A stretch of DNA of 64,000 bases from Siphonodentalium dalli. Lineage: Eukaryota; Mollusca; Scaphopoda; Gadilida; Siphonodentaliidae. The position numbers and the translations under genes were made by a program. Below the pieces are notes generated by a model. The model saw only the letters and a list, made by a program, of their open reading frames with translations, was not told the DNA's origin and made no database searches. The DNA is taken from contig CP136067.1 in NCBI GenBank assembly GCA_032622095.1, positions 179,278,556 to 179,342,555 of the forward strand. Reading direction: 5' to 3'. This document shows, piece by piece, positions 1 through 12,640 of this stretch (position 1 is the first letter of the stretch; every line of letters begins with the position of its first letter).

Positions 1-1960
1 AAAGTTTCAGCTTGAGACTTCATTATTTAGATAATTTTTTATGAATAACTATTAAGTGACTACTAGTACATAGTACATTCCAGAGTTTTGAACTGATAAT
101 GATACTTCTTCTGGTTACAGCCGTCGGTCATTTGCTGACCATTATTATACTACTCTTACTTGCTGAATAATAGTGTTGGGCTGCATTTTCGGCTGAAATT
201 AATAATATTGCTGGCAATTTCACTATGTGGATTCCTAATAATACTATTAATAGTGCAGGGTTCTATTTTTGACTGAAATTATATAATCGTACATGCACTA
301 TTATTCGGCAGGTGAGATTACTACTAGTAGTAGTAGTACTACTACAGGTAGTACTAGTATTTATAGAGTATATATTGTGATCTCAACAGGCACAGCCAGA
401 GTAGAGATTTGTGGCAAGACTTTATAGTACAAACCATCTGAAATAAAATCAAAAGCCGTCCACATGTACAGGTAAAGTCCTAACCATGTCCCTCATCCTA
501 AGGTGTGAGGTCAAGGTCTAAGAAAACTATTATAAACAAGTGAGATCATTAGCATTAGTCATCAAACTTCAAAGGAAGCCAAGTTCTACTGACTACTGTT
601 AAATGTATTTAAATCTAAATAAAATTTGGTTCAATCATATCTGGAGATACAAATATTATTAATCAACTATCAAGATATTTGAATCGAACAAAACACTTAC
701 AAATATAGTAAACTCTCAATAATCAGAACAGGATGCTCATTTGACAAACAGGCGAATCTTGCAGACGCGAAAATCCGATAGTAGGTCAAGAAAATCTGAG
801 TGTAATTTACTGTAAACACAGCGAGAAGCAAGTAATATAAGGCGTATAACGGCTTGTCCGCTACTGAAACAATAGATTTCTTACCACTAAAAGATTGATT
901 ACTACACGTAAATCCCAATTAAGTATTTTCGTGAATCAAATTACAGTAAGAATTAGAGAATTAATCATAATTAAATCACCTGAATGAAATGAAACCAGTT
1001 GGACAACACCTTGCTTCGTAGTGCCCTCTTTTGACCACAAATATTTTCCTCGTAGACTGGTTCTCTCCCAAAAAAATGCCCCCACAAAAGAAGGATGGTT
1101 ACCTGTTGCATTTTAATTGGGCCGGCATGCGAATATTGTAGCAAGATATTTTCAGACATCAGCAATGGATCAATGTGTGATTCCTGCTTCATCGACTAAA
1201 TTGGGCTGGTTTGATATAGGTATGGGAATTATTTTGTGCAATCAGAATTTATCCGGTGTTGTGAAAATATGGCCTTCTGAAAATAAATTCCCAATACGAT
1301 GAATGAATCATAAATACCACCAATAGTCTCATGACTATCGATCACTACCCGATTACAGGGATAATGAATGATTCGTCTACACGCTGTACATAACTGTAAT
1401 TGTCAAGTTAAAATATATATAGCAATCATAAATTAAATAGTTTAAATATAGATTTTAAAGTGGCACATAATCTTTCACCTTTAAAGATCAAGTTAACGGA
1501 CATGGCTCATTCGAACCTCAAATTTTTTTCTACGTAATTTGGAGCGACGGATACGATAGGTCGATAAATAAACGAACTATTGATATACCGGCTTCATATG
1601 CTATGAACATCAGTCACAGTCACAGCCGTTTTCCACTTTTCGTCAGAAGTCGGAAAAAACGCTCTTTATTGCTACCATATCAGGAATAGTCCACCACGGA
1701 CGCTCTTTTCTGTTCCATGTCGTACAAATGTCTGTTTTGTTTTCGGACCCAAACACCGTATTCACGGTTATATTTTTAATTACTTCAATGCGTCTTTTTG
1801 GGTTACATAATGCTCGTAGAAAGGTAGTTCACCTATGTATCGACCTATTTCGATGCAGAGAAAAATTCAAAAGCGAATAATATTACGTGCATGTATTTCG
1901 GAGCGCAAACCGCGTGTGACTTTAAATAGCTAGGGGCATAGGCTACAGTTATTATATCTC
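1..1960. other. No gene seen; AT-rich with weak repeats
   Basis: Bases 130-350 contain degenerate repeats of ataatagtg/ggctgaaatt and a tagtagtagtag run. Bases 391-440 resemble the right end of the TAGATCATGCC-type element (cagccagagtagagat). The motif acgctctttat is at 1660. Nothing coding is supported. Confidence 0.6.
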
Positions 1961-1972
1961 AATGGTGAATTA

Positions 1973-2327
1973 AATTGGTCACTCTCATCGATGTTTGTTG
2001 TTGTCAAGTTACCCAGGTTGGGGAGAATTATGATACAGTTTTGCAGGTTAATCAATTAGCACAAGATAAACGCGATTTAATAGTGACTGAGGAAATAGCC
2101 TGCACTGTTCGGTTTTGGCAAGTGACAGCCCTCATTCATATTTATAAATTACGACATTTTAGCACTGGATGTGGTCATTTTGATCGGGGGGAAAAAATAT
2201 TATTTGGTTGCTATACATGAAGCTTAGGTAACTTTATCACAAAATTCCCCCAACCTGGTTAACTTTCTCACAATTTCGGGAACCTGGATAATTTTATATC
2301 ACAAAATGCCGATGAGAGTGACCAATT
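1973..2327. mobile_element. Small element with 18-bp terminal inverted repeats
   Basis: AATTGGTCACTCTCATCG at 1973-1990 is exactly reverse-complemented at 2310-2327. The interior near the right end repeats short phrases (aacctgg, tcacaaaat). A short ORF across it has no recognisable product. About 355 bp; MITE-like. Confidence 0.6.
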
Positions 2328-2497
2328 CATCGTTATTATTTATATTATAAGCCCTATATACATACCGGTACGTGAAATATGGACTAAATATATGCATGGA
2401 AAGACTTATTGAAGAGATAGAAATTGTCGTTTCAATGAGAACAAAAATGACAAATTTCCTGTTTACTATATATAAATGTATGTACAAGTCTTGAAAT

Positions 2498-2651
2498 AGT
2501 GTGCCTGTCATTTGCAGAATGAGGTCCCCAGAGGGTGAATTTGGTTTTAAGCTGAGTTGTAAGCAGAATGGGGTCATCAGAGGGTGAATTTGTGGTAGCA
2601 TCACTAAATTCACCCTCTGTGGACCTCATTCTGCAAATGACAGACACACTA
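2498..2651. mobile_element. GAATGAGGTCCCC-type palindromic element, short copy
   Basis: Inverted ends TAGTGTG.CTGTCATTTGCAG and complement. The inner arms carry gaggtccccagagggtgaat and its complement. Same family as 28797-29216, 31599-32010 and 59612-60410; here the two hairpins have collapsed to one. Confidence 0.75.
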
Positions 2652-2997
2652 GTTCAAGGCTTGTGTATGTACAAGAAAGTGAAGCGACCCAATACTTGTA
2701 TGCATGCATGTATGGTCCTAAATACTTCGGATTTTCCAAATAATATTTAATTTATATTAGAATCAAGTTTCAGACTCAAAGTATAGGCCGAGATATAATT
2801 TCATGTTATACGTGCAAAATAAATGTTTAGTGCATGTTCCTCTAGCTCAATCAAAACAGATATATAAAGTGTGTAGGTAATTCTTATCATTATAATTATA
2901 TGACATATATTTTCTTCTTGGCAACACATCTCATCTCAAATGTGTTCTTCAAATACTGCCATATAATTTAAAAGAAAGGCAAATAGCCTATAGTAAT

Positions 2998-3363
2998 GCT
3001 GAAATGGTCATTTTCACCCCCTTTCGTTCAGTTTTTTAAAACTTTCAGTTGGGTACCCAGCTTTTATAAAATTTACAGTTGGGTACCCAGCTGTATATGA
3101 GCAGTCAATCTGCAGTACCTATATGTCCTATGCATACAATTCTTCTCCGCTATTATTTTCAAGCATCGTGACGAATAGACATCATAATTCATATGCAAAC
3201 AAGAATTCACAAATTTACCAGGTTCATTTCGCAATCAACTGAGGGCAATCACTTATTAAATCAAGCTCTGTGTGAGATATTTCATAAAGCTGGGAACCCA
3301 AATGTAAATTTTACAAAAGCTGGGTACCCAACTGAACGAAAGGGGGTGACAGTGACCATTTCA
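2998..3363. mobile_element. 366-bp MITE with 11-bp direct repeat
   Basis: Ends TGAAATGGTCA and TGACCATTTCA, followed by CACCCCCTTTCGTTCAG in both arms and by repeats of the phrase gttgggtacccagct. The 11-bp direct repeat CCTATAGTAAT flanks it (2987-2997, 3364-3374). A long duplication of this size is compatible with a Mutator-like origin (inference). Confidence 0.7.
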
Positions 3364-4084
3364 CCTATAGTAATAATCTAACTGGATATGGAATTAAGGG
3401 AAAGAGATAAATAGTCTAAAAACCCGAATGGAGTTTTTTAAACTAATTTGTGGCCGCGGAGATTGCAATAATTCTGAATTATATAATTCTATATTTATAG
3501 AACTCCTTAATGTCAACATATCAGCATGATGATACTTTAAAATATTGTTGACATATAGTCTATTGGATTGGGCATGTGTCTATACTACAAAATCGTTACA
3601 TAAACCTCGAAACTAAGTTTGTACGAGAAATAAATCGAATGTCTCCGACAGCTGTCGTGCTCGTTGAATTTTCATTCAATTTTCTTCCAATAAATTCTTA
3701 TCGGGAAGTCATCATGGGCGTATGTCACTTTGTGGATGCAGTGTGGAGATATTTATATATCGATTATCACAGATCGATATGCACCGTATGCCCTCCATAC
3801 GAAGAAGTGTTTCCACACATAAAGATTGTTCATGCGAATGTGATGCGAACGAATGAGGTTAATTGTGCAGTGGACAATTTACTCAGGCATAAACTTAAAT
3901 GTATAGCTAATTGTTTTATATGGCCATGTAAATTTGTGGCTAACCATGCACTACTTACAACAATTTTATCGCTATGTATGTTCATGCCGTTTAGGATTGC
4001 AAGCGACGAAATAATATATATATATACTCATGAGGACGTATATATATACCATATAAAACTTACATAGCTCGACCAGAGACTTAC
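3364..4084. other. No supported gene; one unrecognised 163-codon ORF
   Basis: The plus-strand ORF 3576-4067 is long for the region, but its composition, no recognisable motif and the AT-rich atatatat end make it doubtful. I do not call it a gene. Confidence 0.5.
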
Positions 4085-4330
4085 TTGGTGCATGGTATCC
4101 CGGGAAGGGGTGTGTTCACCTTGCAAATTCCAACTTCACCACCAGGGCCCCTTGCACCAGACCGAATATCCGAGTCCGGGAAAATTCATTTGCACCCAAC
4201 CTTTGGTTGGAAATTTCCAACTGGTATCTCAACCTTTCCACCCTGCTTGCTTGGTTGGAAATTTCCAACTGATTGCCATTTCAATAAAAACATTTGACCA
4301 ATGTCACCCCAAAGTAGGAAAATATTCCCC
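4085..4330. repeat. Dispersed repeat with ttggaaatttccaac motifs
   Basis: The self-complementary phrase ttggaaatttccaac occurs twice, with aagtaggaaaatatt at one end. The complement of this organisation recurs at about 21940-22400, so this is a dispersed repeat. Two overlapping ORFs here follow the repeat and are not taken as genes. Confidence 0.5.
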
Positions 4331-5725
4331 ATCTGTTCCAAAAAAAAACAACAACACATTTCACACTAAATACTGGTTGGCATTTGGAATATCAAAGTAC
4401 AAATATATCAGTACAAATTCAATCTACTTTTGGTCTGAAATTGTCAAGTTAAGTTACGGTTGTGTCAGATATTTCCAAATGTGTGTTTTTTGTTTTTGTT
4501 TGTTTGTTTTTTTTTTGGCAACCCCCTGCCCATGAAGTCCACATTCACATTCCGCTAAAACGATTACCTGAGTGGTAGAATCTCATTTGTATGAGTTCAC
4601 CAAAGAATCAATCCATTATAATTTATAGGTTTAGATTGAACAACGACCAAATTGCGTCGCTCGGGAAGTATACTATATGGTAGCTAAACTATAATCTGTT
4701 GATGAATATGAATGACTTCTTTCGGGCGCGTAGCGCCCTCATAGTACGGACTATAAGATGGCACGTTTCAAATCTGGTTGTCAACTACCTAATTTGTTTG
4801 AGATAGCAATGAGACTCTTAAATATCGTATAGCCATCTCACTACCGCGCGTGTGGCATTTTCCACCACTCACATACATGCATGCGCGGTATATTTGTTTT
4901 ATAGTCTGTTGATGCTTGGCGATCGAAGTTCGACGGGCTCCAATCAAAACATCGCATTATATATCAATTTTCGCTGAATGAAATTACTCATCAATGTATA
5001 ATTTGTCAACTACACATATGTAGTTGGACGAAAGATGTCCGTTGCCAATTTATTTGCCAAATGAAAATATTTTTTGCCAAAATGTGAACTATGTTTCCAT
5101 TTGGCAACATTGGCAAGCGGCAGCTCGAACCGTGGTGATTTTTTAACCATGTACCTGTTTTTATACAGGTATATGTGTCTTAAATTTAGGCCTAGGTTAA
5201 GTTTTCGCTTGTTTTTGGCCAGTTTCTTTTCACTGTAATGCCTTTGGTTGTGTGCATGCACACAAAATTGGATTTGTTTGGCCGGGATCTCCGCGCAGGT
5301 ATCAGTTAGCACATGCAGATCTACAGAACAAAATGTGACCCCACCCTAAAAATACTTAATCATATAGATAGTTTCTATTGGAATAGCTCTAAATTCATTG
5401 CGACCTGATTTCCATTCTGTCCTAAGTGCATTTTTTGTGTTTCCGAGTAAATCGATTTTTAAATTTCAAAGTTCTGGCAATTGGTTGTTATTAGACTTAT
5501 GATGGATATCCTGGTATCTGCCGAGAAATCAGTATTCATTCTGCCAATAACCATCAACTTCGATAAGGATATGCTCTTTCTTATATGATATTTCGACCAG
5601 ATTCGGGAGGTGGGGTGCGATTTTTTGCATTTAGCACAATATGGACTCAGTCTTAGTAGAATATTTTTCGTGGGACACTATGGAAACGGAAATATTTTCA
5701 GGACCGGTCTGTTCCAAGTGGTGAC

Positions 5726-7110
5726 CTCACCGTTACATCTCCATAAAAATAGTCCACATGACAGTTAATCCTTATATTTATATACATTTAGCGAAAAAGC
5801 CACTTTTGTAAATATATTTAAATCGAAAAGTGTATCGTGGCAAGATCAGCCCAAAATACACAATAGCACCCTTGGCAAAATTTCTCTTCATGTTGAAACC
5901 CGATGATGTATTAAGTCAATCCTGCGCGAGTTAAAATGCGCCCAAAGCATTACGCGTTCGTCTTTCCAAACCAAATGACGTATCGATGGTGTTATTAGCT
6001 TGGTGTTATGAGGCGTTGCGCATTCACCGAGAAATAACTGCAACTAGCCACGTGGGCGCCGACCAATCAGAATGCTGGATTTAGTGATGACAACACTTAG
6101 TGTGTAAATATAAAAGAGACAATACGCACTTGGGACAACATGAAGATATATTTAGTCTCAATTTACCGTATAACATGATAGAATTAGAGATTACAATGTG
6201 AGCAGAGTGTGATATGTGCGCTCTTTGGAACAGTTAGCCAGCACATCGACAAAGAAACAAGCATTTTGAATTGGTGTTGTATGGAAAGCACGCGACTCTT
6301 GATGATATATTGCATACGTAATGTTGATATGGCTTCATGGAATGTACTCTTCGTTAATTTTACATTGCGAATTTGACGCGTATATATTAGTCCAGGAGAT
6401 ATTGGTCGATATCTGCACCCCCACCAGGACTCAACTTCACCCCACTATTTTCTTTCTTAATGTCTCCTATAATTTGTTTCGGTTGTTATCAAGAAAAAAA
6501 GTGGCCACAGAGACTCCAGACAAGATGGCGTCCATCGTGGCGGCCATTTTGTTTATATGTATCAGGTCTCTTTGATCGCCGTTATAGTAAAGATGATATA
6601 TTTACACACTAAGTGTTGTCATCACTAAATCCAGCATTCTGATTGGTCGGCGCCCACGTGGCTAGTTGCAGTTATTTCTCGGTGAATGCGCAACGCATCA
6701 TAACACCAAGCTAATAACACCATCGATACGTCATTAGGTTTGGAAAGACGAACGCGTAATGCTTTGGGCGCATTTTGACTCGCGCAGGATTGACTTAATA
6801 CATCATCGGGTTTCAACATGAAGAGAAATTGTTCCTATTAACTTTTGCCAAGGGTGCTATTGGGTATTTTGGGCTGATCTTGTCACGATACACTTTTCGA
6901 TTTAAATATATTTACAAAAGTGGCTTTTTCGCTAAATGTATATAAATATAAGGATTAACTGTCATGTGGACTATTTTTATGGAGATGTAACGGTGAGGTA
7001 AGTGGACATAACTTGTATGTAAAACCCTTCGGGTTTTACACAAGTTATGTCCACTTACCTCACCGTTACATCTCCATAAAAACAGTCCACATGACAGTTA
7101 ATCCTTATAT
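5726..7110. repeat. Nested inverted pair inside the left foldback arm
   Basis: 5726-6111 is repeated in reverse complement at 6597-6998 with only scattered differences, separated by about 485 bp of foldback-arm sequence. A third short copy of the end (cctcaccgttacatctcc...) follows at 7054-7107, after a hairpin built on gtaaaacccttcgggtttta (7018-7037). The segment 6601-7109 interrupts homology with the right arm, so at least this copy is a later insertion. Confidence 0.8.
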
Positions 7111-8782
7111 AAAAAGCGGTCTTGTTTTCCGCTCGATTCGTTATGCTAGTATACAACCCTCACAAATTAGCCAAAAGTCCGACACCAGAATCCAATATGG
7201 CGGCCAAGATGGCCGCCGAAATGTAAATATATGCTATTTTTCTTACATTTTACCACCTTTCGTTTGTCTCTATGGGAAAATATTGGCATCTTGGCGTGAA
7301 TTTATACATTTATCGTATAGAAGAGTCAGTGACAAACACAATGGGATCATAATATACATTCATAGCGGGATAGTTTTGTCCAATAACACGTTTCCCAAAT
7401 GCCGGTATAATAGGTCAAAGCCGAACCAACACTAATAACGAGATGTAATGTTTCGAATCACTGAAAGTTATTGCTATCATAACAACACCCATGCATATAT
7501 ATGTGCAGGGGATACTCGAGCTAGGATTCCTCTTATACCTGAGTTGTGGAATATTTATCGAAATCCAAGACGGCGGCCAAAATGACCACCAGAAATAGAA
7601 AAATCGCCAAAAATTGCTGATTTTAACATCAGTGAGCATTATTGTCACGACAATTCCACACCTGTTAACTATTGTGAGTTGGGAACACTTAGGCGAAGTA
7701 CTTTCATTATACCATATCCAAATAAAAGTTCCCCAGATCTAAAATGGCGCCCACAATGGCGGAAAGATTTTGAAAAATCACCGAAATTCCCTCATATTCA
7801 CATCATTGGGCATTATTTTCGAGACAACTACACACATGCGGACAGTTGATTTGGAAATACTGAGGTGAAGTAATTACCTTGCATCTCATACAATAAATTG
7901 TTTTCCAATCGAAGAAGTCGGCCAAAATGGAGACCGAAATTTGAAATCAAGCTCACATTCCTTTACTTTCTTACGATGGTCGTTATTGTTACGCGAATTC
8001 TGCCCACAATTACATGTTCATATGGAACATTGATATGAAGTATTCATTTGAGTTTGGCAAACTCTCACAGTCAAGATGGTGGCCAAACTGGCGGTCAGAA
8101 ATTGAAAAGAAGTCGATATTATCACATACTAATTTCAACTTTTTGTCATTATATCGATACGTATGGACGACACTGTACATACTATATATAGGCCATTTAT
8201 TAGTTTCAACATAGGTCGTAGCCTTCTGGAAAGATAAAAACCCACAATTAATCATCGCGATGTGGCATTTCGAAATCCATTGTCCAACATAAGCGCCCAT
8301 AATGACCGTTTAGGTGCGCCAAATAGCCATAGTATGGCCTCAAAAAATCAAAACAACAGTACCTGAGCTTATTCTGATTTGCCACATTCAGCATTGTCTG
8401 CTTGTACCAGTTTCCGTCTCTTCGTCAGATTAATCTATCTGTCTCACACCATCACAGTTTTCTACACTTCTTTTTAGAAAGGTCCCACTAATCGGAATAT
8501 TTCAAACAATACATATGCCGGTGTCCAGCTCACGTGTTTGACTCGAAAGCTGGGAATTCTTATCCTTATTCTTGGCGATCTTCATTCGTGGTATAGCTTA
8601 TGGTATAATTCAGATGCTACATATGGGATCTGAGCGTTATTTTGTGCATTACACTAGAAAGGAATGTGATCGATGCGTATACTAGCTTTCAGAAGGACCT
8701 CGCTATCTGCGTATTTTCAGCTTTGGTGACCTAATGGGGATAACAACATATACACCTGGTGATCTTACCAAACAGCCACTTC

Positions 8783-9088
8783 TCAATATATGGTTCGGCA
8801 ATTCACATACTCATCTAATGCACTGACGTACCCGGACAACTTATGTATATAGCTTCGAATGTTGAAAGCCAAACATTTGACGGATGCCTTTCTGCTAAGG
8901 CGTAGAAGACCATATTGCATAATATACCCACACGTCTTGTTGCGTACAGCAATTGTCTCATCGAACAAATTCAAGCAGATAATAACAATACGCACGGTGC
9001 TAGTTTGTGGGTATGTGTCATGAGAGTGGAAATGAAATTGGACCATGACTGCATCGCCCTTCTTTGAGTATGTTTTAGATTCAGACAT
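8783..9088 (-). pseudogene. Decayed ORF in left foldback arm, reading outward
   Basis: 101-codon open frame starting near the centre of the large inverted repeat. Its middle, FHSHDTYPQTST followed by IVIICLNLFDETIA, aligns with FHSHYHGVCPQTNT and IVLLCWELFDETTA in the plus-strand ORF at 9326-9721 of the opposite arm. Nucleotide similarity continues past the stop of both frames, so each is probably a fragment of a longer decayed protein. Family unknown; a transposition-related protein is only a guess. Confidence 0.35.
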
Positions 9089-9325
9089 GATCTCATGTGT
9101 GGCTTTGCTTTCCTTCTATGCTAAGATTGTTCCCATCCGTTTGGAAGCCGTTCACAATCAACCGGACCAGGCGTGTACCACTGGCTACTACTATATAAGC
9201 CCCACCCAGACTGGGGTGTAGTCTTAAAGAGGATGCCTTTCATAGTTGGTTGATATGTCATACACACACTGGGTGGTGGTCGGTATGGTTCAAGAAAGTA
9301 CAAATGCCATCAACACAAGGGTGAA

Positions 9326-9721
9326 ATGTTCAACGCGAAGAACACCCAGAGGAATGTTACGTTGATGAGATCTTGCATTCAGTTCAACATACGTTGGGTA
9401 CACCAAGTGATTTCTTGGCAACATCACCATTCCGACCATTTTACCATGGCCAATTTATTTCATTCCCACTACCATGGCGTATGTCCACAAACTAACACCA
9501 CGAGTATTGTTCTTCTCTGCTGGGAGCTATTCGACGAGACGACTGCGGGACATCACACAGTTTCCTTAGGATCATGGTCAAGAAGTGTGGGTAGTCGGTA
9601 CATTATGGTCTTCTCCTTAGCAGATATACATCTGTCCAAAGGAATGAGACAGCTAGCAGCATTCGAAACAATGCCAAAGTTGTCCACATATGCCAATGCG
9701 TTCGCTAAGTTTGTGAGTTGA
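9326..9721 (+). pseudogene. Decayed ORF in right foldback arm, reading outward
   Basis: 131-codon open frame, inverted homologue of the ORF at 8783-9088. Shared residues include FHSH, PQT.T, IV..C..LFDET.A and later the region around KLS.Y. The frame then closes while DNA similarity to the other arm continues to about 9870. I recognise no known domain. Confidence 0.35.
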
Positions 9722-11940
9722 CGAACCATCTATTGAGAAGTGACTAGCTAATTGGTTCGCCAGGTGTACATGTCGTTATCCCCATGCGGTATGAGACACA
9801 TACATAGAGATGGCATTATGCAAGCTTGTATACTCATCGACCATATGCCTTTCTAGTTCAAGATGACGCACAAATCCCATATTTAGCCTATTTAAAATCT
9901 TAAGCTAGACACCGGAGAATGAATTGTTTGAAACGTTATGATTAGAGGGACCCTTCTCCCAGGAGGTGTTGAATACTTTGTCGGTGTGAGCGACCCATAT
10001 TTACCAGACAAAGAAATGGAAGCTGGTCCAGATAATTATATACGTGATGTGGCAAATCAGAATCTTATCAGGTAATTGTTCTAATATTACTATTCGGTGC
10101 ACCTACGGTTACGGCCATTATCGGTGCTAAGTGGAGAATGGAGTTCGAAGTGCCACATCGCCGATATTAATGGTGGGTTTTCGACTTTCCAGAAGGATAC
10201 GAGCCATTTTATGCATTTTGATATTAAGTTAAACTAATAGATTGTTTATGTACATTTTCGTCCACACATATTGATATTATGACAAAAAGTTGAAATTAGT
10301 ATGTGAAAATATCGATTTCTTTTCAATTTCTGGCCGCCTATTTAGCCGCCATCTTGATTGTGAGTATCAATTGCCAAACTCAAATGAATACTTCATATCG
10401 ATATTCCATTTCAACATGTAATGGGGTAGAAATCGCGAAACATTAACGCCCATCGTAAGAAAGTATAGGAAATTAAGGAATGTAGGCCTGTTTTTAAATT
10501 TCGGTGGCCATTTTGGCCGCCATGTTCGATTTGGAAAAAAAATTCTTGTACCTCAGTATTTCCAACTCAACTGTAAGCATGGGTGGAGTTGTCTCGACAA
10601 TAGTATCCAATGATGTGAATATGATGGCATTTCGTTGCCATTGTGGTGCCATTTTGGAAACTTTTATTTGGATGTGGTACAATGGCAGTTCTTCGTCTAA
10701 GTATTCCCAATTCACAATAATAAGCATACAGGTGTGGAGTTGTCGTGACAATAACGCTCACTGATGTTAAAATCAGCGATTTTCGGCAATTTTTCTATTT
10801 CTGGTGGCCATTTTGGCCGCCATCTTGGATTTGGGTGAATATTTCTCAACTCAGGTATAAGAGGAATCATAGCTCCATTATCTCCTGCACATATATGCAT
10901 GGGTGTTGTTATGATAGCAATAACTTTCATTGATTCGAAACATTACACCGCGTTATCAGCGTCGATTTGGCTTTGACCTATTATATCGGCATTTGGGAAA
11001 ACGTGATATCGGACAAAAATATACCACAATTAATATATATTATGATCCCATTGTGTTCGTCAATGATTCTTCTATACGATAAATGTATAAATTCACGCCA
11101 AGATGCCAATATATTCCCATAGAGACAAACAAAATGTGGTGAAATGTCAGAAAAATAGCATATTTTCACATTTCGGCGGCCATCTTGGCCGCCATATTAG
11201 ATTATGGTGTCGGACTTTTGGCTAATTTGTAAGGGTTATATATTGGCATAACGAATCGAGCAGAAAACAAGACCGCATTTGATATGATCTTTACGATAAC
11301 GGCGATCAAAGAGACCTGGTGCATATACAAAAAATGGACGCCATGATGGACGCCATCTTGTCTGGAGTCTCTGTGGCCACTTTTTGTTCTTGTTAACAAC
11401 CGAAAAAAAATTAGAGGAAACATTAAGAAAGCAAATTAGTGGGGTGAAGTTGAGTCCTGGGGCGCAGAGGTCGACCAATATCTCCTCGACTACGTGTGTT
11501 TCTTTTCGCGGGAAAGAAATTTTTTCTCTGTTCGATCGCAACTTGAGTTGCAACCTGTTCGATGTGAGAGAATTTAGCAAAATATTTCAGTTCCATCCTG
11601 TAGTAAGTGACAGTTCGTAAAGCCGAACTGCACATAGAACAACATCGATCTGAATAAGTATCTGTTGTGTCTGAAACTCAAGATAGAATTCATCTTTGTT
11701 TTTAAATGACAGGATATAACTGGCTTTATAAGTATGTTTTATGTATAGGACATAATGGTTCTAAGAAATAGTGTTTTTATGCAGAACGGACAGAAAAGAA
11801 TAGCTAATATCACCGCGAAAAAAACAGATACCGCTTAGTGACCGGTACTGTTAGACGCGGAATTTGATGCCGATTCCAACGATACCCATATGGACGTATC
11901 GTACCAGCATGTCACTTAGGACAGAATGGAAATCAGGTCG

Positions 11941-12640
11941 CGTCTTATTGGGGGTATAGGTATACATTGTTTTCTGGGGGACCCGTGTGTGTCATTTAGT
12001 ATAGATTTTCATTAAATAGCCAATAGTATATATAGGTGCTGAGACACATTCTTCTGATAGGCTATTCCACGCGTATATTGATGTTTCGGGATACAAAGTT
12101 GTTCTTGGTCAATGTTTTAAAGAAACATTTCTTCACCATGCAGAGTTATACGGAGGCACAGACTCAGTATAATAAGTATGTGTTCATTGCTTCAGATATA
12201 TACTTGCTTCAGTGAGTGCGAATAATTTCTCATTGTCATGAACATTTTGACCAGGGTAGGGTTGTAATTATACATGACATAGTTTCGATGGACATAGTAA
12301 TCCATGCAGAGTTGAGTATGTAATACATACGCCCATATACGACCGAAAACTAAATAAAACACGAATGGACAACTATACATGCGCACTTGAACAATTAAAA
12401 CGCTATACGTTGATAAATTATCAAATAATCTTGTCACCTGAACATGTTTGCAATGAGATGTTTTACATACCACAGTATATAGTCCGAGACATATTGTTTG
12501 ACACCTTGGAATGCTGAACATTGGGACAGAGTTAACCATGCATGGGGATTCTAAAACTGGTATCGCGTCGTCATACGCACCCTATATGTATAGCCAGGTA
12601 ATGTTCTGCTAATTTCATATTATGATGCTATATACGGACT
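11941..12640. other. No feature seen
   Basis: Right flank of the large foldback. A 115-codon minus-strand ORF (12192-12539) has no recognisable domain. Confidence 0.5.

Larger units (their letters stand above)
5401..11940. mobile_element. About 6.5-kb foldback-like inverted repeat
   Basis: The outermost visible match is an exact 28-bp inverted repeat (5401-5428 and 11913-11940). Inward, long arms align by eye in opposite orientation: 6402-6601 with 11269-11487; 7110-7440 with 10930-11270; 8014-8220 with 10250-10420; 8221-8400 with 10060-10240; 8750-9080 with 9430-9775. The centre is near 9100-9330. Arms contain spaced copies of an AAGATGGCGGC-like segment about 130-190 bp apart, a foldback-element style of internal repetition. 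The stretch between the outer 28-mer and the 6.4-kb match is less clearly paired. The left arm carries an insertion (6601-7109) absent from the right. Superfamily unknown. Confidence 0.75.

Noticed and set aside
3576-4067. 163-codon plus-strand ORF as a gene
   Set aside because: Longest plus-strand ORF in the region, but no motif, Kozak context or splice partner is recognisable and the 3' part is simple AT repeat. Length alone is not enough.
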